From Halobaculum gomorrense (GTDB taxonomy: Archaea; Halobacteriota; Halobacteria; Halobacteriales; Haloferacaceae): a DNA stretch of 64,000 nt. The notes under the pieces were generated by a model that had not been told where the DNA came from, did no database searches, and was given only the letters and a program-made list of their open reading frames with translations. The number at the start of each line of letters is the position of its first letter. Within the stretch, counting starts at the first letter, position 1. Location: assembly GCF_900129775.1 (NCBI RefSeq), contig NZ_FQWV01000007.1, forward strand, positions 124,001 through 188,000, given 5' to 3'. Below, piece after piece: positions 10,587-19,016 of the stretch. A program made the translations under genes and the position numbers.

Positions 10587-11999
10587 TCAGTCGTCCGCGG
10601 CCGTCGCGTCGCCGCCCGAGGCGATCCCCCGACCGAGCACGTACACGACCGGCACCAGCAGGACCGCGCCGGCGACGAACGGCGACCAGTACGCCAGCAC
10701 GTACGCCGCGGCGGCGGCGGGCGGCCCGACGGTGCGGCCGAGGCTGCCGGCGCCCTGCGTGACGCCGAACGCCGCTCCCTGCGTCTCGTCGCCGGCGCGG
10801 TCGGACACCAGCGTCGACAGTGAGACGTTCAGCGAGCCGTTGCCGAACGACAGCAGCGCGCCGACGGCGAACAGCGCGACGGTCGGGCCGGTGAGGATCG
10901 GGCCGCCGAGGGGACTCCCGTCGGCGCCGGCCGGGAGGGGGAGGAGCGCGCCGATCTGCGGCGTGAACGGGAGGAGCGCGAGCGCCGTCGCCAGCGCGGT
11001 GCCGCCGACCACGGCCAGCCGGGTCGCGCCGAGGCGGCGTTCCAGCGGACCGACGAGGATCCCCTGGTTGATCGTCCCGAGGACGCCGATGTAGGTGAGG
11101 AAGACGGCGGCGGCCGTCGCGTCGTAGCCGTAGAAGTCGGCGGCGAAGGGGATGAACATCACCTGGATGCCCGCGAACGCGACGCTCGTGACGAAGTAGG
11201 AGGCCACCAGCGGCCGGAGCGCGTCGTTCGACAGCGCGGCGCGGAACTGGTCGATCAGCGAGCCCCGGGCGTCGGCGCCGGTCGAGCGAGTCCGGTCCGG
11301 CTCCTGCAACACGAGGACCGCGGCGGCGGCCGCGAGGAACGACAGCCCGGCCGCGAGGAAGCTCGGGAGCGTGAACCGCGTCGTCGGGACGAACGCGGGC
11401 AAGAGCGCGGCGGCCGCCGAGACGACCCGCTCGCTGGCGGCGACGCCGCCCAGCGCCGGCCCGAACACGAACCCCAGCGAGAACGCGGCTCCGACGAGCC
11501 CCAGGGCGCCGGCCCGCCGCTCGCGAGGGGTCACGTCGGCGATGTACGCCTGGGCGGCGGAGATGTTGCCGCCGGCGGCACCCGAGAGCGTCCGCGAGAG
11601 GAGGAGGGTCGCGACGGCGGCGGCGGTGCCGGCGAGTTCGCCGATCTCGGTCGCGAAGCCGAACACCAGCCACGCGACGCCGGCCACCGCGACCGAGAAG
11701 GCGATGACGGGTCGCCGCCCCCGCTCGTCGGAGATCCGCCCGAGCGTCGGCGCGGCGAGGAACTGCGCCAGCGAGTAGGAGGCGGCGATCAGCCCGATGA
11801 ACACGTCCGAGACGCCGAACGAGCGGACGTAAAAGGGGAGGATCGGGATGACCACGCCGAAGCCGAGGAGGTCGAGGAAGACGACGCCGACCACGACGGC
11901 GACGGCGCGCCGGGAGCCTCGCGGAGCGTCGCCGGCGGGGTCATCGGACGCCGGGGGCACCTCGGCGTCGGCGGCGGTTCCGGAGCGGGGAGTCGTCAC
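10587..11999 (-). CDS. Major facilitator superfamily transporter (TetA/DHA1-like)
   Basis: 470-aa MFS permease with 12 probable spans. After a hydrophilic N-terminus of about 30 residues, span 1 carries FLDLLGFGVVIPILPFY, typical of drug:H+ antiporters of the DHA1 class. The loop 2-3 motif A appears as LGRISDERGRRPVI, and span 5 has motif C-like GAAFSLGFVFGPALGG. Substrate unknown; multidrug or sugar efflux are both possible. The C-terminus ends with the short acidic tail SGGDATAADD. Transcribed toward the neighbouring membrane-protein gene with about 90 bp or more between them. Confidence 0.9.
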   Translation of the reverse strand: MTTPRSGTAADAEVPPASDDPAGDAPRGSRRAVAVVVGVVFLDLLGFGVVIPILPFYVRSFGVSDVFIGLIAASYSLAQFLAAPTLGRISDERGRRPVIAFSVAVAGVAWLVFGFATEIGELAGTAAAVATLLLSRTLSGAAGGNISAAQAYIADVTPRERRAGALGLVGAAFSLGFVFGPALGGVAASERVVSAAAALLPAFVPTTRFTLPSFLAAGLSFLAAAAAVLVLQEPDRTRSTGADARGSLIDQFRAALSNDALRPLVASYFVTSVAFAGIQVMFIPFAADFYGYDATAAAVFLTYIGVLGTINQGILVGPLERRLGATRLAVVGGTALATALALLPFTPQIGALLPLPAGADGSPLGGPILTGPTVALFAVGALLSFGNGSLNVSLSTLVSDRAGDETQGAAFGVTQGAGSLGRTVGPPAAAAAYVLAYWSPFVAGAVLLVPVVYVLGRGIASGGDATAADD

Positions 12000-12144
12000 G
12001 GCGGGAACTCGTCGCGTGCGGACTTAGCGGGTACGGTGGCGTCAGGGTGGGCCGGCAGCAGGATCCGGCACTTGCGGGCGACTCCCGGAGCAGCAGCCAC
12101 GCGTACGCCGCGAGAAAGCCGAGCGCCACCGCGCCGCCGCCGGC

Positions 12145-12732
12145 TCACCCGTGTCGGTCGATCACGCGCTTTGCGGCCTGGGCCTTCTCCTTCCAGCCGT
12201 AGCCGGCCTCGTACACGTGGCGCTTCTTGTCGACGAGCTGTTCGGGACTGGACTCCTCGAAGCCGCCGCGCTCCCACGTCCCCGAGCGGTGGAGCCACTC
12301 GATGACGTTCTGGCGCGTCTCCGCCCACGAGAGCCCGACCATCTCGTACCAGGCCACGAGCGCGAAGACGGCGTTGTCGTGGCAGCCGGGGTAGCTCCCC
12401 TCGCGGTAGATGGTCGCCATCGGCTCGCGCGTCGGCTCGGACACCTCCTCGCGGTAGCGCTCGGCGGTGAGCAGGTCGAGGCCGGCGTCGGTCTCCTCGA
12501 CGCGGCCCTCGCGTCGAAGCAGGTCGAGCGCGGCGCGGTGCAGTCCCGACCACTCTCCGTGGACGGCGTGCTGAAGGGCGGACTCGGTGACCGGGCCGTC
12601 GAGGAGGACGGTGAGCACGTCCGTGTACGCCTGCTCGACGTGGTGCCACTCGGTCCCCTCGAAGTCGCAGTCGGCGTCGTGCAGGCTGTTCGTGGTGCGA
12701 CAGCCGGGGCAGGGGTACGCGAACCGGGGCAC
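12145..12732 (-). CDS. Zinc-ribbon/HTH-like haloarchaeal protein, unknown function
   Basis: 195 aa. The N-terminus has a probable metal site: CPGC at residues 8-11 and a further Cys within HDADCDFEG. This is followed by helical segments resembling a winged helix (LLDGPVTESALQHAVHGEWS and LHRAALDLLRREGRVEETD). The C-terminal half is Trp/Tyr-rich, with YPGCHDNAVFALVAWYEM and SWAETRQNVIEWLHRSGTW, and ends KRVIDRHG. It looks like a conserved haloarchaeal family, but no function can be assigned. The start ATG at 12732 is the only good one. Confidence 0.75.
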   Translation of the reverse strand: MPRFAYPCPGCRTTNSLHDADCDFEGTEWHHVEQAYTDVLTVLLDGPVTESALQHAVHGEWSGLHRAALDLLRREGRVEETDAGLDLLTAERYREEVSEPTREPMATIYREGSYPGCHDNAVFALVAWYEMVGLSWAETRQNVIEWLHRSGTWERGGFEESSPEQLVDKKRHVYEAGYGWKEKAQAAKRVIDRHG

Positions 12733-12847
12733 GAGTATCGTGTGTTGTGTGGGTCGACGGCTTAGGTGTCGTGGTTGCGGGTCGGCGATCGGTCCCCGGG
12801 AGGCCCCCCGAACACGCCCGGCACTCCCCCTCGGCAGGGGCCCGGCG

Positions 12848-14233
12848 CTACTCGTCGGCAGGGGCCACGTTGGTCACCTCAAACCGGGCGCCGCCGTCGC
12901 GACTCTCCGTGACGCGGATCTCCCAGCCGTGGGCCTCGACCACCTGCTTGACGATCCGGAGGCCGAAGCCGGTCCCCTCCCTGCTCGTCGAGTAGCCCGC
13001 CTCGAACACCGACTCGCGGCGGTCGGCGGGGATCCCGACGCCGTCGTCCTCGAGGAAGAACCCGCCGTCCAGCTCCCCGATGGTGACGGTCACCCCGTCG
13101 CCGCCGTGTTCGACCGCGTTGCGGACGAGGTTCTCGAACAGCTGTCTGAGCCGCCGTTCGTCGGCCAGGATCGCCCCGTCGAACTCGACGGCGAGCGACG
13201 CATCGACCGTCTCGACGTTCGTCCAGCACTCGCGCACCATCGCCGCGGGGTCGACGGCGTCGAGATCGGTCGCCGCCTCGCCCTCTCGCGCGAGCGCGAG
13301 GAGGTCCTCGATCAGCGCCTCCATTCGGTCGTGCGCGTGCTTGACCGCGTCAAGCTGCTCGCTGTCGCAGTCGTCGCGGGCGAGGTCCAGCCGGCCGGTC
13401 GCGACGTTCAGCGGGTTCCGGAGATCGTGGCTGACGACCGAGACGAACTCCTCCAGTCGCTCGTTTTGCCGTCGTAGCTCGTCGTGGCTCTCGCGGAGGC
13501 GACGAGCGCGGTCGTGCTCGTCGAGCTCCCACACCCACTTCGTGTCCCCGTCGCGCGTCCGGATCCGGTAGGTGACCTCGAACGCGCTGTCCGTCGCGAG
13601 CCCGTTCTGGACGGCGTCCCACACGGCCTCGCGCTCGTCGGGATGGACGATATCGTTCCCCCAGCTGATTCGGTCAGCCTCCAGTTCCGCAGCGGTGTAC
13701 CCCGTCAGCGGCTCGACTTCCCCGTCGACGGTCTTCATCGGCCACCCCGGGTCGTTGCGACAGCGGTAGACGATCCCCGGGAGGTTTCCGATGAGCGTCT
13801 CCAGCCGTCGCGTTCGCTCGGTCAGCATCCGGCGCGACTGAACCGCCTCGACGGCGTTCACGACCCGGTTGGCCAGCAGCGCGTACTGATCGGTGCCGCC
13901 GCCCTTCTGGATGTAGTCGGTCACCCCCGCGGAGATCGCGTCGCTCGCGATCTCCTCGCTCCCCTTCCCCGTGAACAACAGGAACGGGAGGTCCGGATAC
14001 TCCTCGCGGACCGCCCGGAGGAACTCGATCCCGTCCCTGCCCGGCATGTCGTGATCGGACACGATGCAGTCCACGTCGCGTTCGGCAAGCACATCGAGTC
14101 CTGCCTCGGCGTCGGTCGCACTACGTACCTCGATACGGTCGTGTTCGCGCTCGAGGAACGTCGCGACCAGTTCGGCGAACTCCGGGTCGTCGTCGATGTG
14201 GAACACCCGTATCGCGTCGAGAGCGTCGGCCAT
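12848..14233 (-). CDS. Hybrid sensor: REC-PAS-histidine kinase
   Basis: 461 aa with three modules. REC receiver at about 8-125: acidic pocket HIDDD, phospho-acceptor D60 in IVSDHDMPG, Thr in LLFTGKGSEE and K110 in DYIQKG. PAS at about 143-245, with the signature LIGNLPGIVYR and HPDERE. HisKA at about 258-320 with the phosphorylated His269 in VVSHDLRNPL, and HATPase_c with N box FENLVRNAVEHG, G1 EDDGVGIPADR and G2 GTGFGL. No membrane span, so it is cytoplasmic. The REC domain closely resembles that of the protein at 16480-17610. Confidence 0.93.
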   Translation of the reverse strand: MADALDAIRVFHIDDDPEFAELVATFLEREHDRIEVRSATDAEAGLDVLAERDVDCIVSDHDMPGRDGIEFLRAVREEYPDLPFLLFTGKGSEEIASDAISAGVTDYIQKGGGTDQYALLANRVVNAVEAVQSRRMLTERTRRLETLIGNLPGIVYRCRNDPGWPMKTVDGEVEPLTGYTAAELEADRISWGNDIVHPDEREAVWDAVQNGLATDSAFEVTYRIRTRDGDTKWVWELDEHDRARRLRESHDELRRQNERLEEFVSVVSHDLRNPLNVATGRLDLARDDCDSEQLDAVKHAHDRMEALIEDLLALAREGEAATDLDAVDPAAMVRECWTNVETVDASLAVEFDGAILADERRLRQLFENLVRNAVEHGGDGVTVTIGELDGGFFLEDDGVGIPADRRESVFEAGYSTSREGTGFGLRIVKQVVEAHGWEIRVTESRDGGARFEVTNVAPADE

Positions 14234-14368
14234 GATGGTGGGCTGTCTCTGTCGGCAGAGACGCCGGAGGATATTAAACAGTGGTCGTCGGCCGACCGCG
14301 GCGACCGTCGCCGTCGACCCGTCGGGGAGCGCAGCGTTTTAAGAACGCGCCCGGGTAATAACCGGGTA

Positions 14369-14836
14369 ATGCCCGGGTTCGACACCATCGTCGTCGCCAC
14401 CGACGGCTCCGACAGCGTCTCGCGCGCCGTCGCGGTCGCGCTCGATCTGGCCGAGCGGTTCGACGCGGCGGTCCACGCGCTGTACGTGGTCGACAGCGGC
14501 GAGGTCGACTCCTCGCCGGAGGCGGTGCGCGAGCAGATGCGCAACGCCCTCCAGGAGCGCGGCGGCGAGGCCATCGTCGACGTGCAAAAGCGCGCCGGCC
14601 GCGACGTGACCGCCGTCGTCCGCGAGGGGCGCCCCGCCAACGAGATCACCGACTACGCCCGCGAGATCGACGCCGACCTGGTCGCCACCGGCACCCGCGG
14701 CCGCCACGGCGAGAACCGCTTCCTCATCGGCTCGGTCGCCGAGCGCGTCGTCCGCACCTGCCCGGTCCCTGTGCTCACGGTTCGGCAACTGGCCGGCGAG
14801 AGCGGCGAGGGCGGCTACGGCGGCGCGCCGGTCTGA
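14369..14836 (+). CDS. Universal stress protein, UspA family
   Basis: 155 aa single UspA domain. It starts MPGFDTIVVATDGSDSVSRA and has the ATP-binding signature GTRGRHGENRFLIGSVAERV followed by VVRTCPVPVLTVR (G-2x-G-9x-G-S/T). Such proteins bind ATP and respond to stress; the specific role is unknown. TTTTAAG at 14337-14343 lies about 28 bp before the ATG, suggesting a leaderless transcript. Two direct copies of CCGGGTAAT (14351-14359 and 14362-14370) sit exactly at the start site and could be an operator. Confidence 0.92.
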   Translation: MPGFDTIVVATDGSDSVSRAVAVALDLAERFDAAVHALYVVDSGEVDSSPEAVREQMRNALQERGGEAIVDVQKRAGRDVTAVVREGRPANEITDYAREIDADLVATGTRGRHGENRFLIGSVAERVVRTCPVPVLTVRQLAGESGEGGYGGAPV

Positions 14837-14898
14837 CCGCCGCTCCGGTCGAGCGACCACACCACCGCCGTTTTTACGTCTCGTCGCAACCCCCGGGT

Positions 14899-16113
14899 AT
14901 GGACGACGAACTCCTCGAGAGCGACACCCTCCCGCTGGACCGCAAGTCGCGACTCCCCGGGACGGGCTTCTTCTACCCGGACTCGCTGGACGAGGACCGA
15001 TCCGAGAAGCGGGCGAAGGAGGCCGTCGAGGGCGCCGAGGCGGTCGTGATCACCGACTCCGACGCCGACGGCCTCGGCTGTATCGCGCTCATCCGCGAGG
15101 CGTACGACGCCGCCCTCGACCCGGCGCCGTTCGAAGAGCGCCGCCGCGCGAAGCTCGACGGCACCTATAAAGAGCAGTTCGGCGAGGAAGCGGACGAAGA
15201 GGAGGGGGAAGAGGACGACCGTGCGGAGTCGTCGGTCGCGCTGCTGCCCTCCGGCCCCCACTCTTTCGAGGAGGACCTGGAGTACGTCGCCGAGTTTCTG
15301 GAGGAGGGAACCGACGTGTTCGTCTGCGACATCTGTCCCGACGCGTTCGAATACATCGCCGAGGACCTCCGCGCGGTCGCCCGCCGCGCTGGTGCGGTCC
15401 GCTGGTTCGACCACCACCAGTGGGACGAAGAGCTGGCGGCGTCGGTGCGCGAGCTGGGCATCGATCTGGTCGTCGGCGAGAGCGACGAGGAGTGCTCGAC
15501 GGACGTGACGCTGCGCTCGCTGGCGTACGACTTCGACGAGCGCTTCCGCGAACTCGCGGCCGTCACCCGCGACCACGACCTCTGGCTGAAGGAGGACGAG
15601 CGCTCCGACGACCTCGCCGACTTCGCCTACTGGACCGGCGGCGAGGAGTACGCCGCGATCGTCGGCGCCTACGGCGTCGACCTGCCGCCGGTCGCCGTGG
15701 AGTACGTGGAGCAGCGTCGCGTCGAGAAGGGGCTGCTCATCGAGAAGGCAGTCGACCGCGCCGTCGAACACGAGGTCGGCGAGTGGTCGGTCGGCGTCAC
15801 CTACGGGCGGTGTTCACAGAACGAGGTCGCCGACGCCCTGCGCGAGCAGGGGATGGACGCCGCGGTGATCGTCAAGCCCTCCGGCTCGGCGTCGATCCGC
15901 GGCTCCGACGACTTCGAACGCTGCCACGAGGTGGCCGGGCAGGTGAACGGCGGGGGGCATCCGAAGGCCGCCGGCTGTAAGCCCGACATCTACGACGACA
16001 TGCTCGATTACGGTCACCACTGGACGACCGAGGGCGCGACGACGAAGCGCGTCATCCTCCGCGCGTTCGAATCGCTCGCCGAGGAAGACGCGTCGGCGGA
16101 CGCGGCCGAGTAG
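14899..16113 (+). CDS. DHH-family phosphoesterase
   Basis: 404 aa. DHH superfamily motifs in order: I, VVITDSDADGLGC at about 49-61; II, VFVCDICPD at about 140-148; III, WFDHHQWDE at about 168-176, which names the family; IV, VTRDHDLW at about 222-229. The C-terminal DHHA1 domain has GGGHPKAAGCKP near residue 352. The family includes RecJ-like nucleases and nanoRNases/c-di-nucleotide phosphodiesterases. The acidic insert at about 88-110 (Glu/Asp run) is unusual. Substrate not deducible. Confidence 0.9.
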   Translation: MDDELLESDTLPLDRKSRLPGTGFFYPDSLDEDRSEKRAKEAVEGAEAVVITDSDADGLGCIALIREAYDAALDPAPFEERRRAKLDGTYKEQFGEEADEEEGEEDDRAESSVALLPSGPHSFEEDLEYVAEFLEEGTDVFVCDICPDAFEYIAEDLRAVARRAGAVRWFDHHQWDEELAASVRELGIDLVVGESDEECSTDVTLRSLAYDFDERFRELAAVTRDHDLWLKEDERSDDLADFAYWTGGEEYAAIVGAYGVDLPPVAVEYVEQRRVEKGLLIEKAVDRAVEHEVGEWSVGVTYGRCSQNEVADALREQGMDAAVIVKPSGSASIRGSDDFERCHEVAGQVNGGGHPKAAGCKPDIYDDMLDYGHHWTTEGATTKRVILRAFESLAEEDASADAAE

Positions 16114-16479
16114 GTCGAGGCCGACGGGGGACTCGACCGGAGCCCCTTTGTACGCGCGGCCGCTCCGATAGGAGGACGGCACGGTCAGGCGGCACCTTTC
16201 AGCCGCGTGGGTTTCCCGCGCGGTGATCGCCGACTGACCTACCCCGTCGCTCTACACTCGCGAGCGACGGCGCTCGCCACGCCCTCGATCGACTCGGCTC
16301 TGTTGCATCTCGTCTTTCAAAACACAGTTGTGTCTGTCGAACTCGATTTATTTCACTATATTGGTAGAAAACCGTTGTTAGGAAGGTGCTGCCTATCTAG
16401 TAGAGGCACAAGTCTGTCGAATATTCTTCCTAAAAACGAGAGGCACACTCTTATTGAGACTCATGAGTCTGACTCACAT
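16114..16479. other. Intergenic region, GC-rich then AT-rich; no gene seen
   Basis: The first part (to about 16290) is GC-rich like the chromosome. From about 16300 the composition shifts abruptly to AT-rich. An open frame runs from 16207 into the next gene, but its translation shows no domain and it ignores the better ATG at 16480, so it is treated as leader. The junction falls near GGCTCTGTTGCA (16296-16307), which recalls insertion-sequence ends, but no partner end was found. Confidence 0.4.
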
Positions 16480-17610
16480 ATGGGTGATATTGATGATGTC
16501 CACATTCTCCACGTCGATGATGAACCCGATTTCGCCGAGATGACTGCTGAGTTTCTTGAACGCGAGGATGATGGATTCAGCGTCGAAACCGTAACAAGCG
16601 CCAGTGAGGGACTGGAGCGGTTCTCTCACGACGACTTCGACTGTGTTATTTCTGACTACGATATGCCTGGTCGGAACGGGCTCGAGTTTCTCAATACCGT
16701 CCGAGAGGAGGCCCCAGATCTACCGTTCATATTATTCACTGGCAAAGGTTCTGAAGAAGTCGCCAGTGAGGCCATCTCCGTGGGCGTCACTGACTACCTC
16801 CAGAAAGGAGATGGGACTGACCAATATGCTGTCTTGGCGAACCGGGTGCGAAACGCTGTCGAACGGGATCGCGCTGAACAAGCCCGTAAACGGCAGCGAA
16901 AAGCCATCGAAACTGCCAAAGAGGGGATTAGTATCCTCAGTCAGGATGGCGAGTTCATCTACGTCAACCAGGCATACGCAGATCTCTACGGCTACGACCC
17001 CGACGAGATGAGAGGCCAACACTGGGAACTGATCTACCCTGATGAGGAGATCACCGTCGTATGGGCTGAAATCATACCAACTGTTACTAGCGAGGGCTAC
17101 TGGACCGGTGAAACAACTGGACTTCGGGCTGACGGCACTATCTTTCCCGAAGATCACACTCTTGCACAGACGGACTCCGGTGAGCTGATTTGCACGGTTC
17201 GAGATCGCTCTGAAGAACAAGAACGCCAGACCGAACTGATCCGGTTTCGGACGCTCGTAGAGACGATCAACGACCCAGTCTACGTTCTCGATAAGACGGG
17301 AGAGTTCGAATACGTGAACGACGCGTTTCTCGAGATGGTCGGATACGATCGTGAGACGGTTCTCGGAGCCACGCCATTACTGATCAAATCACAGGAAGCA
17401 GTTGAACGAGCAGAAGTTAATCTCGCCCGGATTCTCTCATCGGATGGACCCGACAGCGTACAGTTCGAAGTCGAAATCCAGCCAAAGGAGGGGAGGCCAA
17501 TTCCTTGTGAGGACCACATGGGTGTCTTGCCGTACGAAGGGGAGTGCTTTGAGGGTTCAGCCGGAATCCTACGCGACATCAGTTGCTGCAAAGAGGCAGA
17601 GTCTCGTTGA
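16480..17610 (+). CDS. REC-PAS-PAS signalling protein lacking a kinase domain
   Basis: 376 aa from ATG 16480. REC at about 7-125 with VDDE pocket, phospho-acceptor D59 in VISDYDMPG, FTGKGSEE and DYLQKGDG. First PAS at about 142-250 (EGISILSQDGEFIYVNQAY, LYGYDPDEM). Second PAS at about 260-375 (DPVYVLDKTGEFEYVNDAF, VGYDRETV). It stops directly after ILRDISCCKEAESR, where related proteins continue into HisKA and HATPase domains; neither is found downstream. It could be a truncated kinase or a stand-alone sensor feeding another kinase. Composition and codon use are clearly AT-richer than neighbours, suggesting transfer. Confidence 0.85.
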   Translation: MGDIDDVHILHVDDEPDFAEMTAEFLEREDDGFSVETVTSASEGLERFSHDDFDCVISDYDMPGRNGLEFLNTVREEAPDLPFILFTGKGSEEVASEAISVGVTDYLQKGDGTDQYAVLANRVRNAVERDRAEQARKRQRKAIETAKEGISILSQDGEFIYVNQAYADLYGYDPDEMRGQHWELIYPDEEITVVWAEIIPTVTSEGYWTGETTGLRADGTIFPEDHTLAQTDSGELICTVRDRSEEQERQTELIRFRTLVETINDPVYVLDKTGEFEYVNDAFLEMVGYDRETVLGATPLLIKSQEAVERAEVNLARILSSDGPDSVQFEVEIQPKEGRPIPCEDHMGVLPYEGECFEGSAGILRDISCCKEAESR

Positions 17611-17854
17611 AGCGCTCTCAACAGTACTCGGAGACTATTGCTCCCCGAACTCACATTGCTGGAGCTAGGTCGATCTTCTCTCGATACATACTGAATATCT
17701 CGCCTGCGTTCGTCGTGTCGGCGGCTATTGAAGGGGTCGATTCAACACTTCATGCCCCTATTCACACCGAATTTTTCATATGATAACCGGTGGATAATTG
17801 GACGTGAGGAGCCGTCTGTTTTATATATGATCTCAAAATGTCACGCTTCATCGT

Positions 17855-18157
17855 TCATCCGGGACGAACAGTGATCCCTTCACCTGCGTCCACGGTGACG
17901 TTACACTCCTCATATCGAAACATTATACAGCCTTTTTGCAGTTGGTGGGGAGATTCAAAAAGTTGATCAAGCGCATCGGGATCGATCGCTTCATAAAGTG
18001 GCTGCAACTCCTTCGGATCTGTTTCGAGAGCCTCTGCAACTGCACAGATCGAGAGAGGTGTCTCATCTTCACGGGCGAACTTCGAAGCGTCCGGTTGTGA
18101 CTCCGTCTCGGGTCATCGATTTTCATCTTCCGTAGTGGTGAAGTTGCGTTTGGTCAT
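17855..18157 (-). pseudogene. HalOD1 output-domain protein, interrupted by in-frame stop
   Basis: Reading from ATG 18157 on the minus strand gives MTKRNFTTTEDENR, then TGA at 18113-18115, and then in the same frame 85 codons to the stop at 17855. The second part contains a HalOD1 output domain: PLSICAVAEALETDPKEL, QPLYEAIDPDALDQLFE and CNVTVDAGEGITVRP, matching the family pattern (S.AV.EA.A...G.DP.EL.PLYE.IDPDALD.LF). No alternative start codon lies between the TGA and the domain, so it is probably a recent pseudogene; a sequencing error at one base is the alternative. HalOD1 domains are haloarchaeal signalling outputs, which fits the adjacent REC-PAS-PAS gene. Confidence 0.8.
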
Positions 18158-18422
18158 CGAATCACTGTGTTTGACTGCTGTCTGGTCGAAGAGAGTGGGC
18201 AAGACCCTTATTTTATGTCCCTATCCCTGAAGGGTCGTGATGATTATTTCTTTTGCCTGAACCGATATGTGACGTAGCTATATTTACCAACTCCCGGACT
18301 AGTCTCGTCCGTAGCTGCGGATTTCGACAGGGAGGTTGATTCCGTCCGCCGAACCGGTCGTGGGATTCGAGCCCGGACTCGGATCCGGACGCGATCTCGA
18401 ACCCGCGCCCGTGACGCGAGAG

Positions 18423-18923
18423 CTACTCCTCGACCGCCGGCTCCTCGCTGTACTCGCCCATGAGCCACTTGTGCGAGTAGTCGGTGCCGCACGCGCAGTG
18501 GGCGTACGCGTGCATCACGTCGCCCTCGGCGTACAGGCCACCGACGCCCTCGTTCTGCTCCTCGGCGAACGCGAAGACGAACTCCGCGCGGTGGTCCGAT
18601 TCGGCTTCCGCCGCAGCGTCGGGGCACTCCCCGCCGCCGAGGTCGGGGTAGATAACCCCGTCGCGGTCCATCGCGCCCTTCGCGAACTGCATCGGGTCCA
18701 TGCCGGTGCCGGCGGCGAACGCCTGGCGTCCGTCCTCGCCGGGGAGCACGAGGACGACCCCCTCGTCGACGGCCTGTCCCATGTTGGCGATCTTTCCCTG
18801 TTCGTCGAGGTGGTCGTGCGTGAGGTAGATCGCCACGTCCTCGAGGCGCTCGCCCGCGAGGAACTCCGCGAGCTTCCCGTCGTCGGCGTCGGCGGCGATG
18901 TCGTCGTCGGCGTCGTCGGTCAT
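18423..18923 (-). CDS. Conserved haloarchaeal protein (DUF5807-like)
   Basis: 166 aa from ATG 18923. A disordered acidic start (TDDADDDIAADADDGK) is followed by LAEFLAGERLEDVAIYLT, a GVVLVLPGEDGRQAFAAGTG core and a C-terminal segment YAHCACGTDYSHKWLMGEY with a possible metal-binding Cys/His set. From memory of the family this resembles DUF5807, known in haloarchaea with no function. An upstream start at 18989 is possible but adds only low-complexity residues. Confidence 0.72.
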   Translation of the reverse strand: MTDDADDDIAADADDGKLAEFLAGERLEDVAIYLTHDHLDEQGKIANMGQAVDEGVVLVLPGEDGRQAFAAGTGMDPMQFAKGAMDRDGVIYPDLGGGECPDAAAEAESDHRAEFVFAFAEEQNEGVGGLYAEGDVMHAYAHCACGTDYSHKWLMGEYSEEPAVEE

Positions 18924-19016
18924 ACCCCGGAATCGGCGCGCGAGTCGGATAAGGTCGTCCGTCGCGGACCGCCCGTCGTTGACCCGCAACCAGTCCTGTT
19001 CTACGACCGTCCCGAC

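Larger units (their letters stand above)
16300..18330. other. AT-rich patch, probable acquired island
   Basis: About 2 kb in which AT-rich third codon positions and spacers contrast with the GC-rich flanks. It holds the REC-PAS-PAS gene, a broken HalOD1 gene and spacers of about 245 bp (17611-17854) and 170 bp (18158-18330) in which no intact gene is seen. A short minus-strand open frame ending in KYSYVTYRFRQKK (stop at 18244) may be the tail of a lost gene, but cannot be supported. No transposase, integrase, tRNA or clear direct repeat marks the borders. Confidence 0.5.

Noticed and set aside
11941-12129. Short minus-strand frame MALGFLAAYAWLLLRES... as a small membrane gene
   Set aside because: Overlaps the MFS start, lacks a convincing continuation and has a low-complexity Arg-rich C-terminus.
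16296-16307. GGCTCTGTTGCA, resembling insertion-sequence ends
   Set aside because: No inverted partner or target duplication found nearby and no transposase; one short match is not enough.
16207-16479. Upstream extension of the REC-PAS-PAS protein
   Set aside because: No domain, and the REC domain begins right after the ATG at 16480.
18244-18420. Minus-strand frame ending KYSYVTYRFRQKK as a gene remnant
   Set aside because: Only about 30 residues look protein-like and no family was recognised.
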